Source of the DNA: 67-14 sp020438345
Lineage (GTDB): Bacteria; Actinomycetota; Thermoleophilia; Solirubrobacterales; 70-9
DNA length: 64,000 bases
Direction: 5' to 3'
Assembly (NCBI GenBank): GCA_937872475.1
Contig: CALMSY010000026.1
Coordinates: 62,001-126,000, forward strand
Part shown: piece after piece, positions 26,053 to 33,409 of the stretch
How positions within the stretch are numbered: position 1 is the stretch's first letter
Layout: every line of letters starts with the position of its first letter
Position numbers and translations under genes: made by a program
Notes under the pieces: model-generated
Database searches by the model: none
What the model was told of the DNA's origin: nothing
The model's input: the letters and a program-made list of their open reading frames with translations, nothing else

Positions 26053-26757
26053 CTAACGCCCGTAACGGTCGTCCGAAAGGACCAGTTGATCGGGCAGGGC
26101 CGCTCTCGGAGGTGGTGCCGGGTCAGCCCGGACGGTGACGGTCTCAGCAACCGTGCGGGTGATCTCATGCTTGCCATCGGCCGCCTCGATCAGAACGGAC
26201 CTGTCGTCCCTGGCGGTGACGGTTCCCGCAAGCCCGGGCTCGAGACCGATGTCCTTCAGGTAGTGGAGCAGGCTCTCCGCCTCGTTCTCGAAGCGGAGGA
26301 CCACCACTTTGGCTCCGAGGTCAACGTCGGCCAGCGGGGCTCCCTGCTCACGAACCCCGTCAATCGGGTGACCATGCGGGCAGGTGTTGGCGTCACCGAT
26401 CGCGGCCCGCATCCTTTCCTCCAGTACGGGTGACATCGCATGTTCGAGCCGCTCGGCTTCCTCATGGACCTCGTCCCAGGGAATACCCAGCACATCGGTC
26501 AGGAAACGCTCGATCATCCGGTGGCGCCGGGTGATCTGTTCCGCCTCTGTCCGGCCCTCATCAGTGAGGTGGAGGATCTTGTCGGCGCTGCGAGTGACGT
26601 ATCCGTCCTTTTCGAGCCGTTTGATCATTTCGTGGACGGTCGGGGGCGAAAGCTGCATCGCCTTGGCGATGTTGGCGCCGGTGATCGGCAACCCGGCTTC
26701 CATCAACCAGAAGATCGTCTGGAGATACTCCTCTTCAGCGACTGTCGCATCGGACAT
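26053..26757 (-). CDS. DtxR/MntR-family metal-dependent repressor, MntR-like ligands
   Basis: 234 residues: N-terminal winged helix (VAEEEYLQTIFWL, then recognition helix LSPPTVHEMIKRLEKDGYV), dimerisation and metal-binding domain (RRHRMIERFLTDVLG, HEEAERLEHAMS) and a C-terminal FeoA/SH3-like domain. Positions line up with DtxR numbering without gaps: H79, E83, H98, E105 and H106 are kept, but M10 is E10 and C102 is E102. Glu at the latter site is the MntR pattern, so Mn(II) rather than Fe(II) sensing is inferred. It is the last gene of a minus-strand run after gpgS and the HAD phosphatase (23-base gap). Confidence 0.88.
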   Translation of the reverse strand: MSDATVAEEEYLQTIFWLMEAGLPITGANIAKAMQLSPPTVHEMIKRLEKDGYVTRSADKILHLTDEGRTEAEQITRRHRMIERFLTDVLGIPWDEVHEEAERLEHAMSPVLEERMRAAIGDANTCPHGHPIDGVREQGAPLADVDLGAKVVVLRFENEAESLLHYLKDIGLEPGLAGTVTARDDRSVLIEAADGKHEITRTVAETVTVRADPAPPPRAALPDQLVLSDDRYGR

Positions 26758-26780
26758 GACCTGATCCTAGATGTTCCGGC

Positions 26781-27590
26781 TCAGGCAGCCATGAGCGAAG
26801 TAACCACGGCTTCGTAAAACCCGGCGCCGTTTCTTTCCGCAGTGACCTGCGCGTTCGGGTAGCGGCCCATGGCTTCGCGCACGCCCGGATCCTTTTCGGG
26901 GCCATTCGCGACAATGAAGAACCGACCGACCGAGGGAGCTACCTCGAGGTCCTCGACCGAGTCACCGACCGCGATCGTTTCCTCCAGCGCGTAGCCTCGA
27001 GCCTTTGCGTGAGCCGCTACCGCCCGGGACTTCGAGACCCCACTGGGGACGAGGTGGTAACAGTGCGCCTGCTCGATCCCTTCCATGCGGCGGTGAATGG
27101 CTCCGTTATCCAGGAGCCGCAGATCGCCATGGCCGTTCTGCTCAAGGATCAGGTTGGCCTCCTCCGGGTCTACCTCACCCCGGAAAAGATGGGACATCTC
27201 CCGGTTGAGATGCCATGGCTCGTGGAATTCAAGCCGGCCCGGAAAGGAACCGATCAGCAGCTCCGGCACTCCCCGATCGGTCATCTGCTCGACCACTGTC
27301 CGCTCCGGATCAAGTTCGAAATCACCGGTCATCATGGTCAGCTCCCGGTCAATCGAAAAGGCCGAACCGGCCTCGAATATGAAGGAAGTCTGACCGATGA
27401 TCCGGGCGTCTTCATGGACTTGAACGTAGCGGCGGCCGGACATGATCACGACTTCGACCCCGGCCCTGGAGCAGGCCTCGAGAGCCCTCGCCTGGGCCAT
27501 CGAGAAGTTGCCGTCTTCATCGGTGAAGAGGGAGGCGCCGGCTCCGAGCAGGGTGCCGTCAAGGTCGGTGTAAACACAGCGGAGGCTCAT
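26781..27590 (-). CDS. HAD-IIB phosphatase, mannosyl/glucosyl-3-phosphoglycerate phosphatase-like
   Basis: 269 residues. HAD motifs: YTDLDGTLLG (nucleophile and acid Asp), VVIMSGR, Lys in SGVSKSRAVAAHAKARGY, and IAVGDSVEDLEVAPSVG. The cap between motifs II and III is of the C2b kind seen in Cof/MPGP/SPP enzymes, with FIFEAGSAFS. It starts 12 bases after the GpgS stop. In the glucosylglycerate pathway GpgS makes glucosyl-3-phosphoglycerate and a phosphatase releases glucosylglycerate. Context suggests this enzyme does that step, replacing the histidine-phosphatase-type GpgP of mycobacteria. Family good, substrate inferred. Confidence 0.82.
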   Translation of the reverse strand: MSLRCVYTDLDGTLLGAGASLFTDEDGNFSMAQARALEACSRAGVEVVIMSGRRYVQVHEDARIIGQTSFIFEAGSAFSIDRELTMMTGDFELDPERTVVEQMTDRGVPELLIGSFPGRLEFHEPWHLNREMSHLFRGEVDPEEANLILEQNGHGDLRLLDNGAIHRRMEGIEQAHCYHLVPSGVSKSRAVAAHAKARGYALEETIAVGDSVEDLEVAPSVGRFFIVANGPEKDPGVREAMGRYPNAQVTAERNGAGFYEAVVTSLMAA

Positions 27591-27602
27591 GGGCCGCTCA
27601 GG

Positions 27603-28478
27603 CTATCTGGAACTCGCGAGACTGGAGAAAGCCGGTCGCAGGATCGGCTCCGGGGACGTGCCGTCTACCGGCGTGAGAACCCCGGTGTCCTTCCTGGCAA
27701 TCCGGGCCAGGGTGGCCGCAATCGTATCGATTACCTCGGTTGACATGCCGCTCAAGGCGACCAGCGACTGGTGGGCGTTCCGTTTGGTTCCCAGCTCCAC
27801 CTGGGCCATCCCTTCAAGCCCCACCTCGTTCCAGACATCGATCAGCATTGCGATCTCGACTCCGTAGCCGCAGGTGAAGGGAATGCGCTCCAGGAGTTCC
27901 CTCCGGACTGCTACTTCGCCGGCCAGAGGCTGGTCGAAGGCGAGCAGCTCCGGGGCAAGCCGGGAAAGAAGTGGCCGGGCCGCCAGTTCGGTGACTCGTC
28001 CCCCTCCGGCCGGTTCCTCGCTCTCGCCGATCCTGAACGGACGGCGATAGCGTCCTTTTACAAACTGCTTGCGGTCGTCTTCTGTCAGGGGTCCGATCAA
28101 GCCGGTTATGTAGTGGCGCCCGAAGTCGGCGATGTCGCCGTCCACATATACGAGCAGGTCTCCGGAGGCGACTTCCTGGGCCCGCCACATCGCATCTCCT
28201 TTGCCGAGCGTCGGACCGAAGCCGTCAGCAAGTTCATTCTCCGAAACGACTTCGGCTCCGGCATCCCGGGCAACGGTCGCGGTGCCGTCCGCCGAATCGG
28301 CGTCAACTACCAGGATCTGGCTGACCAGTCCCTCCTCGGCGAGCATCATGAGCTCGGCTACGGTGGCGGCGATCGTGCCGGCCGTGTTCCGGGTGGGGAT
28401 GACCACACTGACCGTTCCCCGCAGCTTGCGGGCGATATCTGTGGCGGAGAAGTCCGTATGGTCGAAGGTGTCTAGCAT
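27603..28478 (-). CDS. gpgS: Glucosyl-3-phosphoglycerate synthase (GT81)
   Basis: About 291 residues from ATG 28478 (a second ATG is at 28484). The frame is open to 28784, but that part is antisense to folP2. GT-A fold: TFDHTDF N-terminus as in GpgS, VVIPTRNTAGTIAAT (nucleotide binding), VVDADSADGT, GKGDAMWRA, YVDGDIADF (D-x-D metal site), FDQPLAGEVAVRR and FTCGYGVEIAMLIDV, all characteristic of GpgS. It transfers glucose from an NDP-glucose to 3-phosphoglycerate, the first step to glucosylglycerate and, in mycobacteria, to methylglucose lipopolysaccharide. Followed by the HAD phosphatase; divergent from folP2 with almost no gap. Confidence 0.9.
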   Translation of the reverse strand: MLDTFDHTDFSATDIARKLRGTVSVVIPTRNTAGTIAATVAELMMLAEEGLVSQILVVDADSADGTATVARDAGAEVVSENELADGFGPTLGKGDAMWRAQEVASGDLLVYVDGDIADFGRHYITGLIGPLTEDDRKQFVKGRYRRPFRIGESEEPAGGGRVTELAARPLLSRLAPELLAFDQPLAGEVAVRRELLERIPFTCGYGVEIAMLIDVWNEVGLEGMAQVELGTKRNAHQSLVALSGMSTEVIDTIAATLARIARKDTGVLTPVDGTSPEPILRPAFSSLASSR

Positions 28479-28485
28479 CGTCATT

Positions 28486-29400
28486 GTGAATCCCGGCCCG
28501 CAAACCCTACGCACCGCCCGCGGCGAGGTCAACATCTCGGAGCCAGTGATCGTGGGTGTGGTCAATGCCACCCCGGATTCTTTCTCGGACAGGGGCGACC
28601 GTTCCACCGCGGGCAGCATCCGGCAGGTTGAAGCCCACCTGGAGGACGGTGCCGGGATCATCGAGATCGGGGGGGAATCGAATGTGACGAACCGGCCCGC
28701 GATCACCGCGGCTGAAGAGATCGGGCGCATCCTGCCCGTGGTAGAAGCTGCTGTCGCAGCCGGTGCGCTGGTCTCGGTTGACACCTACAAGCCGGAGGTG
28801 GCTGAAGCAGCTCTTGAGACGGGTGCGGCGATCATCAATGACATCAGCGGTGGTGGAAACGACACATTGATCCGGGTCGCGGCCGAGGCGGGTGCTGCCG
28901 TGGTCTTGATGCACACCGTGGTCGAGCCGAAGACGCAGCGCTGGGATGAAGATGCCTATCCGGAAGGGATAGTTGCCCATCAGGTTGCTTTCTTCGAGGA
29001 GCGGTTGAGGATGCTCGAAGAGGTCGGGCTCGAGCGAGACCGGATCGTGATCGATCCCGGACCAGACTTCTGCAAGACCCCGCGACAGACGGTCGATTCA
29101 CTGAAGGGGCTGCCTGAACTTGCGGCGCTGGACTGTCCGCTCATGCTGGCTGTCTCGCGCAAGGATTTCATCGGAGCGATCACCCACCGCCCTCCATCTG
29201 CCCGCTCTGCCGGCACCTTTGCCGCGCTCGGCTTCGGACTCGACTGCGGTGGACGCCTGCTGCGGGTCCATGACGTGGCCGGCACCAGGGATTTCGTCGC
29301 TGTCTGGCAGGCCCTGCGCGGTGAATCGGAGGTGGATCCGGGGCTGAGAATCGCCGAGGAGATCCGGCGGGAACCTCCCCGGGACCAAGCGGTTGTCTGA
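28486..29400 (+). CDS. folP2: Dihydropteroate synthase-like protein (FolP2 type)
   Basis: 304 residues from GTG 28486. The frame extends upstream only as antisense to gpgS. TIM-barrel DHPS motifs: VVNATPDSFSD (usual NVTPDSFSDGG), IEIGGESN, DISGGGND, DPGPDFCKTP (usual DPGIGFGK), AVSRKDFIG and LRVHDVAGTRDF. In M. tuberculosis folP2 (Rv1207) lies beside gpgS (Rv1208), and its product is reported not to be a functional DHPS. The same gene pair here, plus the altered loops, favours the FolP2 paralog over the folate enzyme. Overlaps the helicase gene by 8 bases. Confidence 0.82.
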   Translation: MNPGPQTLRTARGEVNISEPVIVGVVNATPDSFSDRGDRSTAGSIRQVEAHLEDGAGIIEIGGESNVTNRPAITAAEEIGRILPVVEAAVAAGALVSVDTYKPEVAEAALETGAAIINDISGGGNDTLIRVAAEAGAAVVLMHTVVEPKTQRWDEDAYPEGIVAHQVAFFEERLRMLEEVGLERDRIVIDPGPDFCKTPRQTVDSLKGLPELAALDCPLMLAVSRKDFIGAITHRPPSARSAGTFAALGFGLDCGGRLLRVHDVAGTRDFVAVWQALRGESEVDPGLRIAEEIRREPPRDQAVV

Positions 29401-31681
29401 GTCCCTGATTTCCAGTCGCTGGGGGATCACGATCGACCCTGCCCTGCGGGACGGCAGGATCATCGGGAGTTCCTCGGTTCCGGCCCGTCCGGCCCACTTG
29501 GAGGCGATGCCTACCGGGCTTGACCTCGGGTTCGTGGCGGCGCTGGCCAGCCAGGGCATATCGCAGCTTTACAGCCACCAGGCGGAGGCGCTCAGAGCCT
29601 CGGAGGATGGAAACGTGATCCTGACCACCCCGACTGCTTCGGGCAAGTCGCTCGCTTTCAACCTGCCTGTCCTGAACGGGATCGCCGGGGATGCGAAATC
29701 CCGGGCGCTTTATCTGTACCCGACCAAAGCCCTGGCTCAGGATCAGGCCCGTGCCCTGAGCAGGCTCGGATCACCGAACGTAAAGCCCGCGATCTATGAC
29801 GGTGACACACCGCGGGACGAGCGGCCTGCGATCCGCCGAACGAGCAACCTGGTCCTGACCAACCCGGACATGCTCCACATCGGGATCATGCCCCACCATC
29901 GGGGTTGGGGGGACTTTTTCGCGAATCTCGACTGGGTGGTCGTCGATGAGGCCCACACCTACCGTGGCGTTTTCGGCTCCCATGTAGCGAATGTCCTGCG
30001 ACGCCTCAGAAGGCTTGCCGGCGCGTATGGCAGTGATCCCCGTTTCATGATGGCCTCGGCAACGATCGCCAACCCCGGCGACTTGGCCGAACGGCTCACC
30101 GGGATGCCGGCGACACTTATTGAGAACGATGGTGCTCCCGGTGCCGGACGGGAAGTGCGGATCTGGAACCCGCCGTTGGTGAATCCGGCCATCGGCGCCC
30201 GGAGATCGGCTCTCGCCGAAGGGGCCGACCTGCTGGCAGATCTTGTTGCGAGCGAGGTAAGGACGATCTGCTTTCTCAAGAGCCGCAAGGGGATTGAGCT
30301 GATCCGCAAGTTTGCCGCCGACCGTCTGACCGAGAAGGGCCGACCGGATCTGGCCTCGAGGATCGCGCCGTACCGGGCGGGTTACACCCCGGCGCAACGG
30401 CGAGAAATAGAAGCAAAGCTGGTTTCCGGCGAGTTGCTTGGGGTCGCTTCAACCGATGCGCTTGAACTCGGGATCGACATCGGCGGACTCGATGCGGCGA
30501 TCTGCGTCACCTTTCCCGGCACGGTTGCCGGACTGAAGCAGATGTGGGGAAGGGCAGGCCGCCGGGATCGCGGACTCGCTGTCTACATAGCCGGGCCGGA
30601 TGGTCTCGACCAGTACTTCTGCCGGCATCCGGATGAGTTCCTGGAGCGACCGGTCGAAGCGGCGATTCTTGATCATCTCTCGCCAGAGATCCGGGACCAG
30701 CATCTGGTCGCCGCCGCGTACGAGCTGCCTCTCACCTCGGAAGACGAGATGTTCTTCGGTGCCGGTCTCGAGCAGGCCGGTCAGGCTCTCGTGGCTCGTG
30801 GCGAGCTCAGAAAGGCGGGAAAGGGACTTGTGCCGCGTCGTTCGGGTTTCGCTGCTTCGAGCGTTTCGCTCCGTTCTTCGTCGATCGGCGGGATCGCCGT
30901 GATCGACCGCGACTCCGGGGAGGTGATCGGCACCGTGGAGACCGGGCGGGCCTTCAGCACCATTCATCCCGGTGCGGTCTACATGCATCTGGGCACCTCC
31001 TGGGAGGTTGAGCAGCTTGACCTGGGCGAGGGGCAGGCGATCGTCCGGAAGTTCGATGATGACTGGTACACACGGCCCAGGGTCGAGACGGATATCTTCA
31101 TCGACCGCCTGCTCGCAAGCAGCGAGACCTGCGGGGTGAAACTCGGTTTTGGCGAGATTTCCGTGACTGACCAGGTGATGGCCTACCAGCGGATTCTAGC
31201 TGCCGACGGAGAGGCATTCGACATGGTCGATCTGGATCTGCCGGAGCAGGAGTTCACCACCCGCGGCCTCTGGTACGAAATACCGGAGGACTTCATTGCC
31301 GGTCTCGCCCTGAACGAGATGCTGGGGGCCCTCCACGCAACCGAGCATGGCCAGATCGCGGTCCTGCCCCTGATTGCCATGTGTGACCGTTGGGACATTG
31401 GCGGTCTTTCCACGAACCTCCACATGCAGACGGGCACCCCGACGATCTTCATCTACGACGGGCATCCCGGCGGGGTCGGACTGACGAGAAGGGCGTTTGA
31501 TCTTTTCCCCCGTCTGGTCGGCGATGCCCTGCGACTGATCAGGGAATGCCCCTGTGACGCGGGTTGCCCCTCTTGTATCCAGAGCCCGAAGTGCGGGAAC
31601 CTGAACGAGCCACTGTTCAAAGCCGGAGCGATCAGCCTCCTGGAGTCGATGTCAGACGGTACCGGGACGGGATCAGCCTAG
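29393..31681 (+). CDS. DEAD/DEAH-box helicase with DUF1998 domain (MrfA/YprA-like)
   Basis: 762 residues from TTG 29393 inside the end of folP2. Walker A is TTPTASGKS (about residue 79), motif Ib LVLTNPDML, DEAH box WVVVDEAHTYRG, motif III ASATIANPG, and motif VI QMWGRAGRRDRG. The C-terminal DUF1998 part ends with a Cys cluster (C719, C721, C725, C728, C734), the zinc-binding site of this family. Bacillus MrfA acts in a nuclease-helicase pathway repairing mitomycin C damage. A DNA-repair helicase role is likely. No MrfB-like exonuclease gene is adjacent. Confidence 0.92.
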   Translation: MSESLISSRWGITIDPALRDGRIIGSSSVPARPAHLEAMPTGLDLGFVAALASQGISQLYSHQAEALRASEDGNVILTTPTASGKSLAFNLPVLNGIAGDAKSRALYLYPTKALAQDQARALSRLGSPNVKPAIYDGDTPRDERPAIRRTSNLVLTNPDMLHIGIMPHHRGWGDFFANLDWVVVDEAHTYRGVFGSHVANVLRRLRRLAGAYGSDPRFMMASATIANPGDLAERLTGMPATLIENDGAPGAGREVRIWNPPLVNPAIGARRSALAEGADLLADLVASEVRTICFLKSRKGIELIRKFAADRLTEKGRPDLASRIAPYRAGYTPAQRREIEAKLVSGELLGVASTDALELGIDIGGLDAAICVTFPGTVAGLKQMWGRAGRRDRGLAVYIAGPDGLDQYFCRHPDEFLERPVEAAILDHLSPEIRDQHLVAAAYELPLTSEDEMFFGAGLEQAGQALVARGELRKAGKGLVPRRSGFAASSVSLRSSSIGGIAVIDRDSGEVIGTVETGRAFSTIHPGAVYMHLGTSWEVEQLDLGEGQAIVRKFDDDWYTRPRVETDIFIDRLLASSETCGVKLGFGEISVTDQVMAYQRILAADGEAFDMVDLDLPEQEFTTRGLWYEIPEDFIAGLALNEMLGALHATEHGQIAVLPLIAMCDRWDIGGLSTNLHMQTGTPTIFIYDGHPGGVGLTRRAFDLFPRLVGDALRLIRECPCDAGCPSCIQSPKCGNLNEPLFKAGAISLLESMSDGTGTGSA

Positions 31682-31727
31682 CGGCGGCCGCTACTCTGGC
31701 TTTTCTGGCAGTGCGGGTAGCCGTAAG

Positions 31728-31800
31728 TGGCGAGGGCCGGGATCGAACCGGCGACACCACGATTTTCAGTCGTGTGCTCTACCAACTGAGCTACCTCGCC
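31728..31800 (-). tRNA. tRNA-Phe (GAA)
   Basis: 73-nt cloverleaf on the minus strand: acceptor GGCGAGG/CCTCGCC, D-arm GCTCAGTTGGTAGAGC, anticodon stem CACGA/TCGTG with loop CTGAAAA (anticodon GAA at 31765-31767), T-arm GCCGG-TTCGATC-CCGGC, discriminator A. CCA is not encoded. It lies in the 309-base gap between the helicase gene and the secreted-protein gene. Confidence 0.97.
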
Positions 31801-31927
31801 AACGAGCAGACAGGCTATCGGGAAACGTCCGGGCTACGACCCCTGCTATTTGCCCTGGGCGGACGACAGCCCGGAACCCCGTCCGGACTGTGGCCTTTCA
31901 AAAGCATCCGGCTCTGGCAGGCAAATG

Positions 31928-31961
31928 AAAAGGGCCCCCGGATTGCTCCGGGGGCCCTTTT
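31928..31961 (-). terminator. Strong Rho-independent terminator, bidirectional in form
   Basis: A perfect 15-bp stem (28-42 pairs with 47-61 in 319xx numbering) of AAAAGGGCCCCCGGA with a 4-base loop TTGC, flanked by A and T tracts. It stands 30 bases after the stop of the secreted-protein gene at 31991 and would end that minus-strand transcript. The symmetric A/T flanks mean it could also stop plus-strand transcripts. Confidence 0.92.
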
Positions 31962-31990
31962 CCAAACGGTTGAAGCAGTGCCGGTCGGCG

Positions 31991-33193
31991 CTACTTCTTG
32001 ACGGTCAGGGTTGACTTGGCTGAAAGGCTGCCAGTCTTGACCGTGATGTTGGCCTTGCCCTTGGCCTTCTTGGTGGCCTTGATCGTGATCTTCTTCGAGA
32101 CGGTCTTGCCGGCCGGGACAGTCACCTTGACTGACTTCGGCGCCTTGACCTTCTTGTTGCTCGACTTGATGGTCACGGTGGCGGTGCCTGCAGCATCACC
32201 GGTGTTGGTGACCTTGATCGTCAGGGTGGCCTTCTTGCCCTTCTTGATCTTGCCCTTGGCCGGGGTCACGGCGATCTTGCTGATGTTGGCCGCGGGGACC
32301 GGAGCAACAATCGGCTGACAGTTCGGCGGGGTGCCGGTCTGGCCTTCCGGGCAAACCTGCGGCGGAGTGACGCAGTTCGGGAAGGTGCCGGTCTGGCCGT
32401 GCTCGGCGCAGGTCTCTGCGGCGGGCTTGGCCTCGGTTGCGGCCGGCATCGTGGTCAGCAGCGTGTCACTCTGGGCGAGCCAGAGGCCGCCAACCGGCTT
32501 CAGGACGTTCCGGATCAGGTTGCAGGCAGAAGGATTGCCCGCCACGGTGGTGACTGCCGGGACTGAACGCCAGGCACCGGCGAGAGCGCCGTCCTTGATC
32601 GCAGCCTTGTCAACAAAAGGCTTGCCGGCATGTGGCCAACCCTTCGAGGTCGAGACCGAGATGTTGATCGGAGCGAACTTGCAGGTGAGCGGTCCGGTAC
32701 CCAGCCCCGGGATCGGCAGAGCGGAAACGTCGGTGACACCGAGGGTCAGTGCGATACCGAGGTCCATGCTCATGGCGCCAGTCGTATCGTTGTAATTGCC
32801 GGTGGCATCACGGTCAAGCGAGATGCCGCCGTTCAGGAGAACGTCATCGGCGGGACCCGGGTCATCACCGTCATCGAGCACTAGGTTGATCGGCGGGAAG
32901 TCGAGTCCGGTGGCCTTCGGCAGTGTGAAGTTGCCGTTGGCATCGGTGTACGTTCCGGCGATTGACAGCGGGTCGGGATCGTCCGAGTCAAGAACGAGCT
33001 CGTCCAGCTGGGCCAGAGTCACATCAACGTTGAGGCCGGCGTGATTGAAGTCGGCAGTGATTGGCGCGCCCGGAGTTGAAGCCTTGGCGTTGCCGGCACC
33101 GATAATCAGCGCGACACAGGCAGCGAGAAGAGCGGCCAGAGCCACCTTCACAGCCAGGCCCTTCGGGGCGGTTGTAACGAAAGTGCTGTTCAT
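31991..33193 (-). CDS. Secreted protein with C-terminal Ig-like (CARDB-type) domain
   Basis: 400 residues. ATG 33193 is favoured over the adjacent ATG 33196 because GGAGG is then 4 bases away. A signal peptide (hydrophobic about 11-33, NAKAS cleavage) is followed by an Asp-rich beta domain of about 200 residues. Then comes a Cys-containing linker with two near-repeats (GQTGTFPNC and GQTGTPPNC). The last domain, about 95 residues, is Lys/Val/Thr-rich (LTIKVTNTGDAAGTATVTI), a CARDB/DUF11-like beta sandwich usual in surface or secreted proteins. The function of the central part is unknown. Its own promoter, a long leader and a strong terminator make it a single-gene unit, perhaps highly expressed. 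Confidence 0.88.
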   Translation of the reverse strand: MNSTFVTTAPKGLAVKVALAALLAACVALIIGAGNAKASTPGAPITADFNHAGLNVDVTLAQLDELVLDSDDPDPLSIAGTYTDANGNFTLPKATGLDFPPINLVLDDGDDPGPADDVLLNGGISLDRDATGNYNDTTGAMSMDLGIALTLGVTDVSALPIPGLGTGPLTCKFAPINISVSTSKGWPHAGKPFVDKAAIKDGALAGAWRSVPAVTTVAGNPSACNLIRNVLKPVGGLWLAQSDTLLTTMPAATEAKPAAETCAEHGQTGTFPNCVTPPQVCPEGQTGTPPNCQPIVAPVPAANISKIAVTPAKGKIKKGKKATLTIKVTNTGDAAGTATVTIKSSNKKVKAPKSVKVTVPAGKTVSKKITIKATKKAKGKANITVKTGSLSAKSTLTVKK

Positions 33194-33196
33194 CAT

Positions 33197-33353
33197 TCCT
33201 CCGTGGCCTTTTCCCTCTAAAGGTCCGGCCGATAGTTTTCTCCCTAGATGCAGTGGTTCCCTGCTCTTGGATTTTCCCGACAGCCTTGTGGCTGTCGTCC
33301 CTGACTGAACCTGCCTGATTGCCATAGTGACGACAATCACGCAAGCCCTAGTT
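33197..33353 (-). promoter_or_regulatory. Long structured 5' leader of the secreted-protein gene
   Basis: About 155 transcribed bases separate the predicted promoter from the start codon. A perfect 8-bp hairpin CGACAGCC-ACAA-GGCTGTCG lies at 33278-33297. Three short stem-like GGGA-containing elements follow (GTCGGGAAAATCC, GCAGGGAACCACTGC, CTAGGGAGAAAACTA). I compared it by eye with the c-di-GMP, c-di-AMP, cobalamin and SAM riboswitch cores and found no match. Confidence 0.4.
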
Positions 33354-33359
33354 GACGGC

Positions 33360-33388
33360 AGCATACAGAAACCGGCCACCCTTCGCAA
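33360..33388 (-). promoter_or_regulatory. Predicted sigma-A-type promoter of the secreted-protein gene
   Basis: On the minus strand, -35 TTGCGA (33383-33388) and -10 TATGCT (33360-33365) are separated by exactly 17 bases. This places the start of transcription near 33353. Confidence 0.55.
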
Positions 33389-33409
33389 ACAAGCGGTTTC
33401 TGGAGAATC

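Noticed and set aside
28132..28485. 118-codon N-terminal extension of folP2
   Set aside because: It is fully antisense to gpgS, Ser/Ala-rich, and DHPS proteins begin just before the VVNATPDSFSD strand.
28485..28784. 100-codon N-terminal extension of gpgS
   Set aside because: It is antisense to folP2 and has no similarity to the GpgS N-terminus, which begins near TFDHTDF.
33197..33353. Known riboswitch in the leader of the secreted-protein gene
   Set aside because: Core motifs of the c-di-GMP, c-di-AMP, cobalamin, SAM and FMN classes are missing; reported only as an unassigned structured leader.
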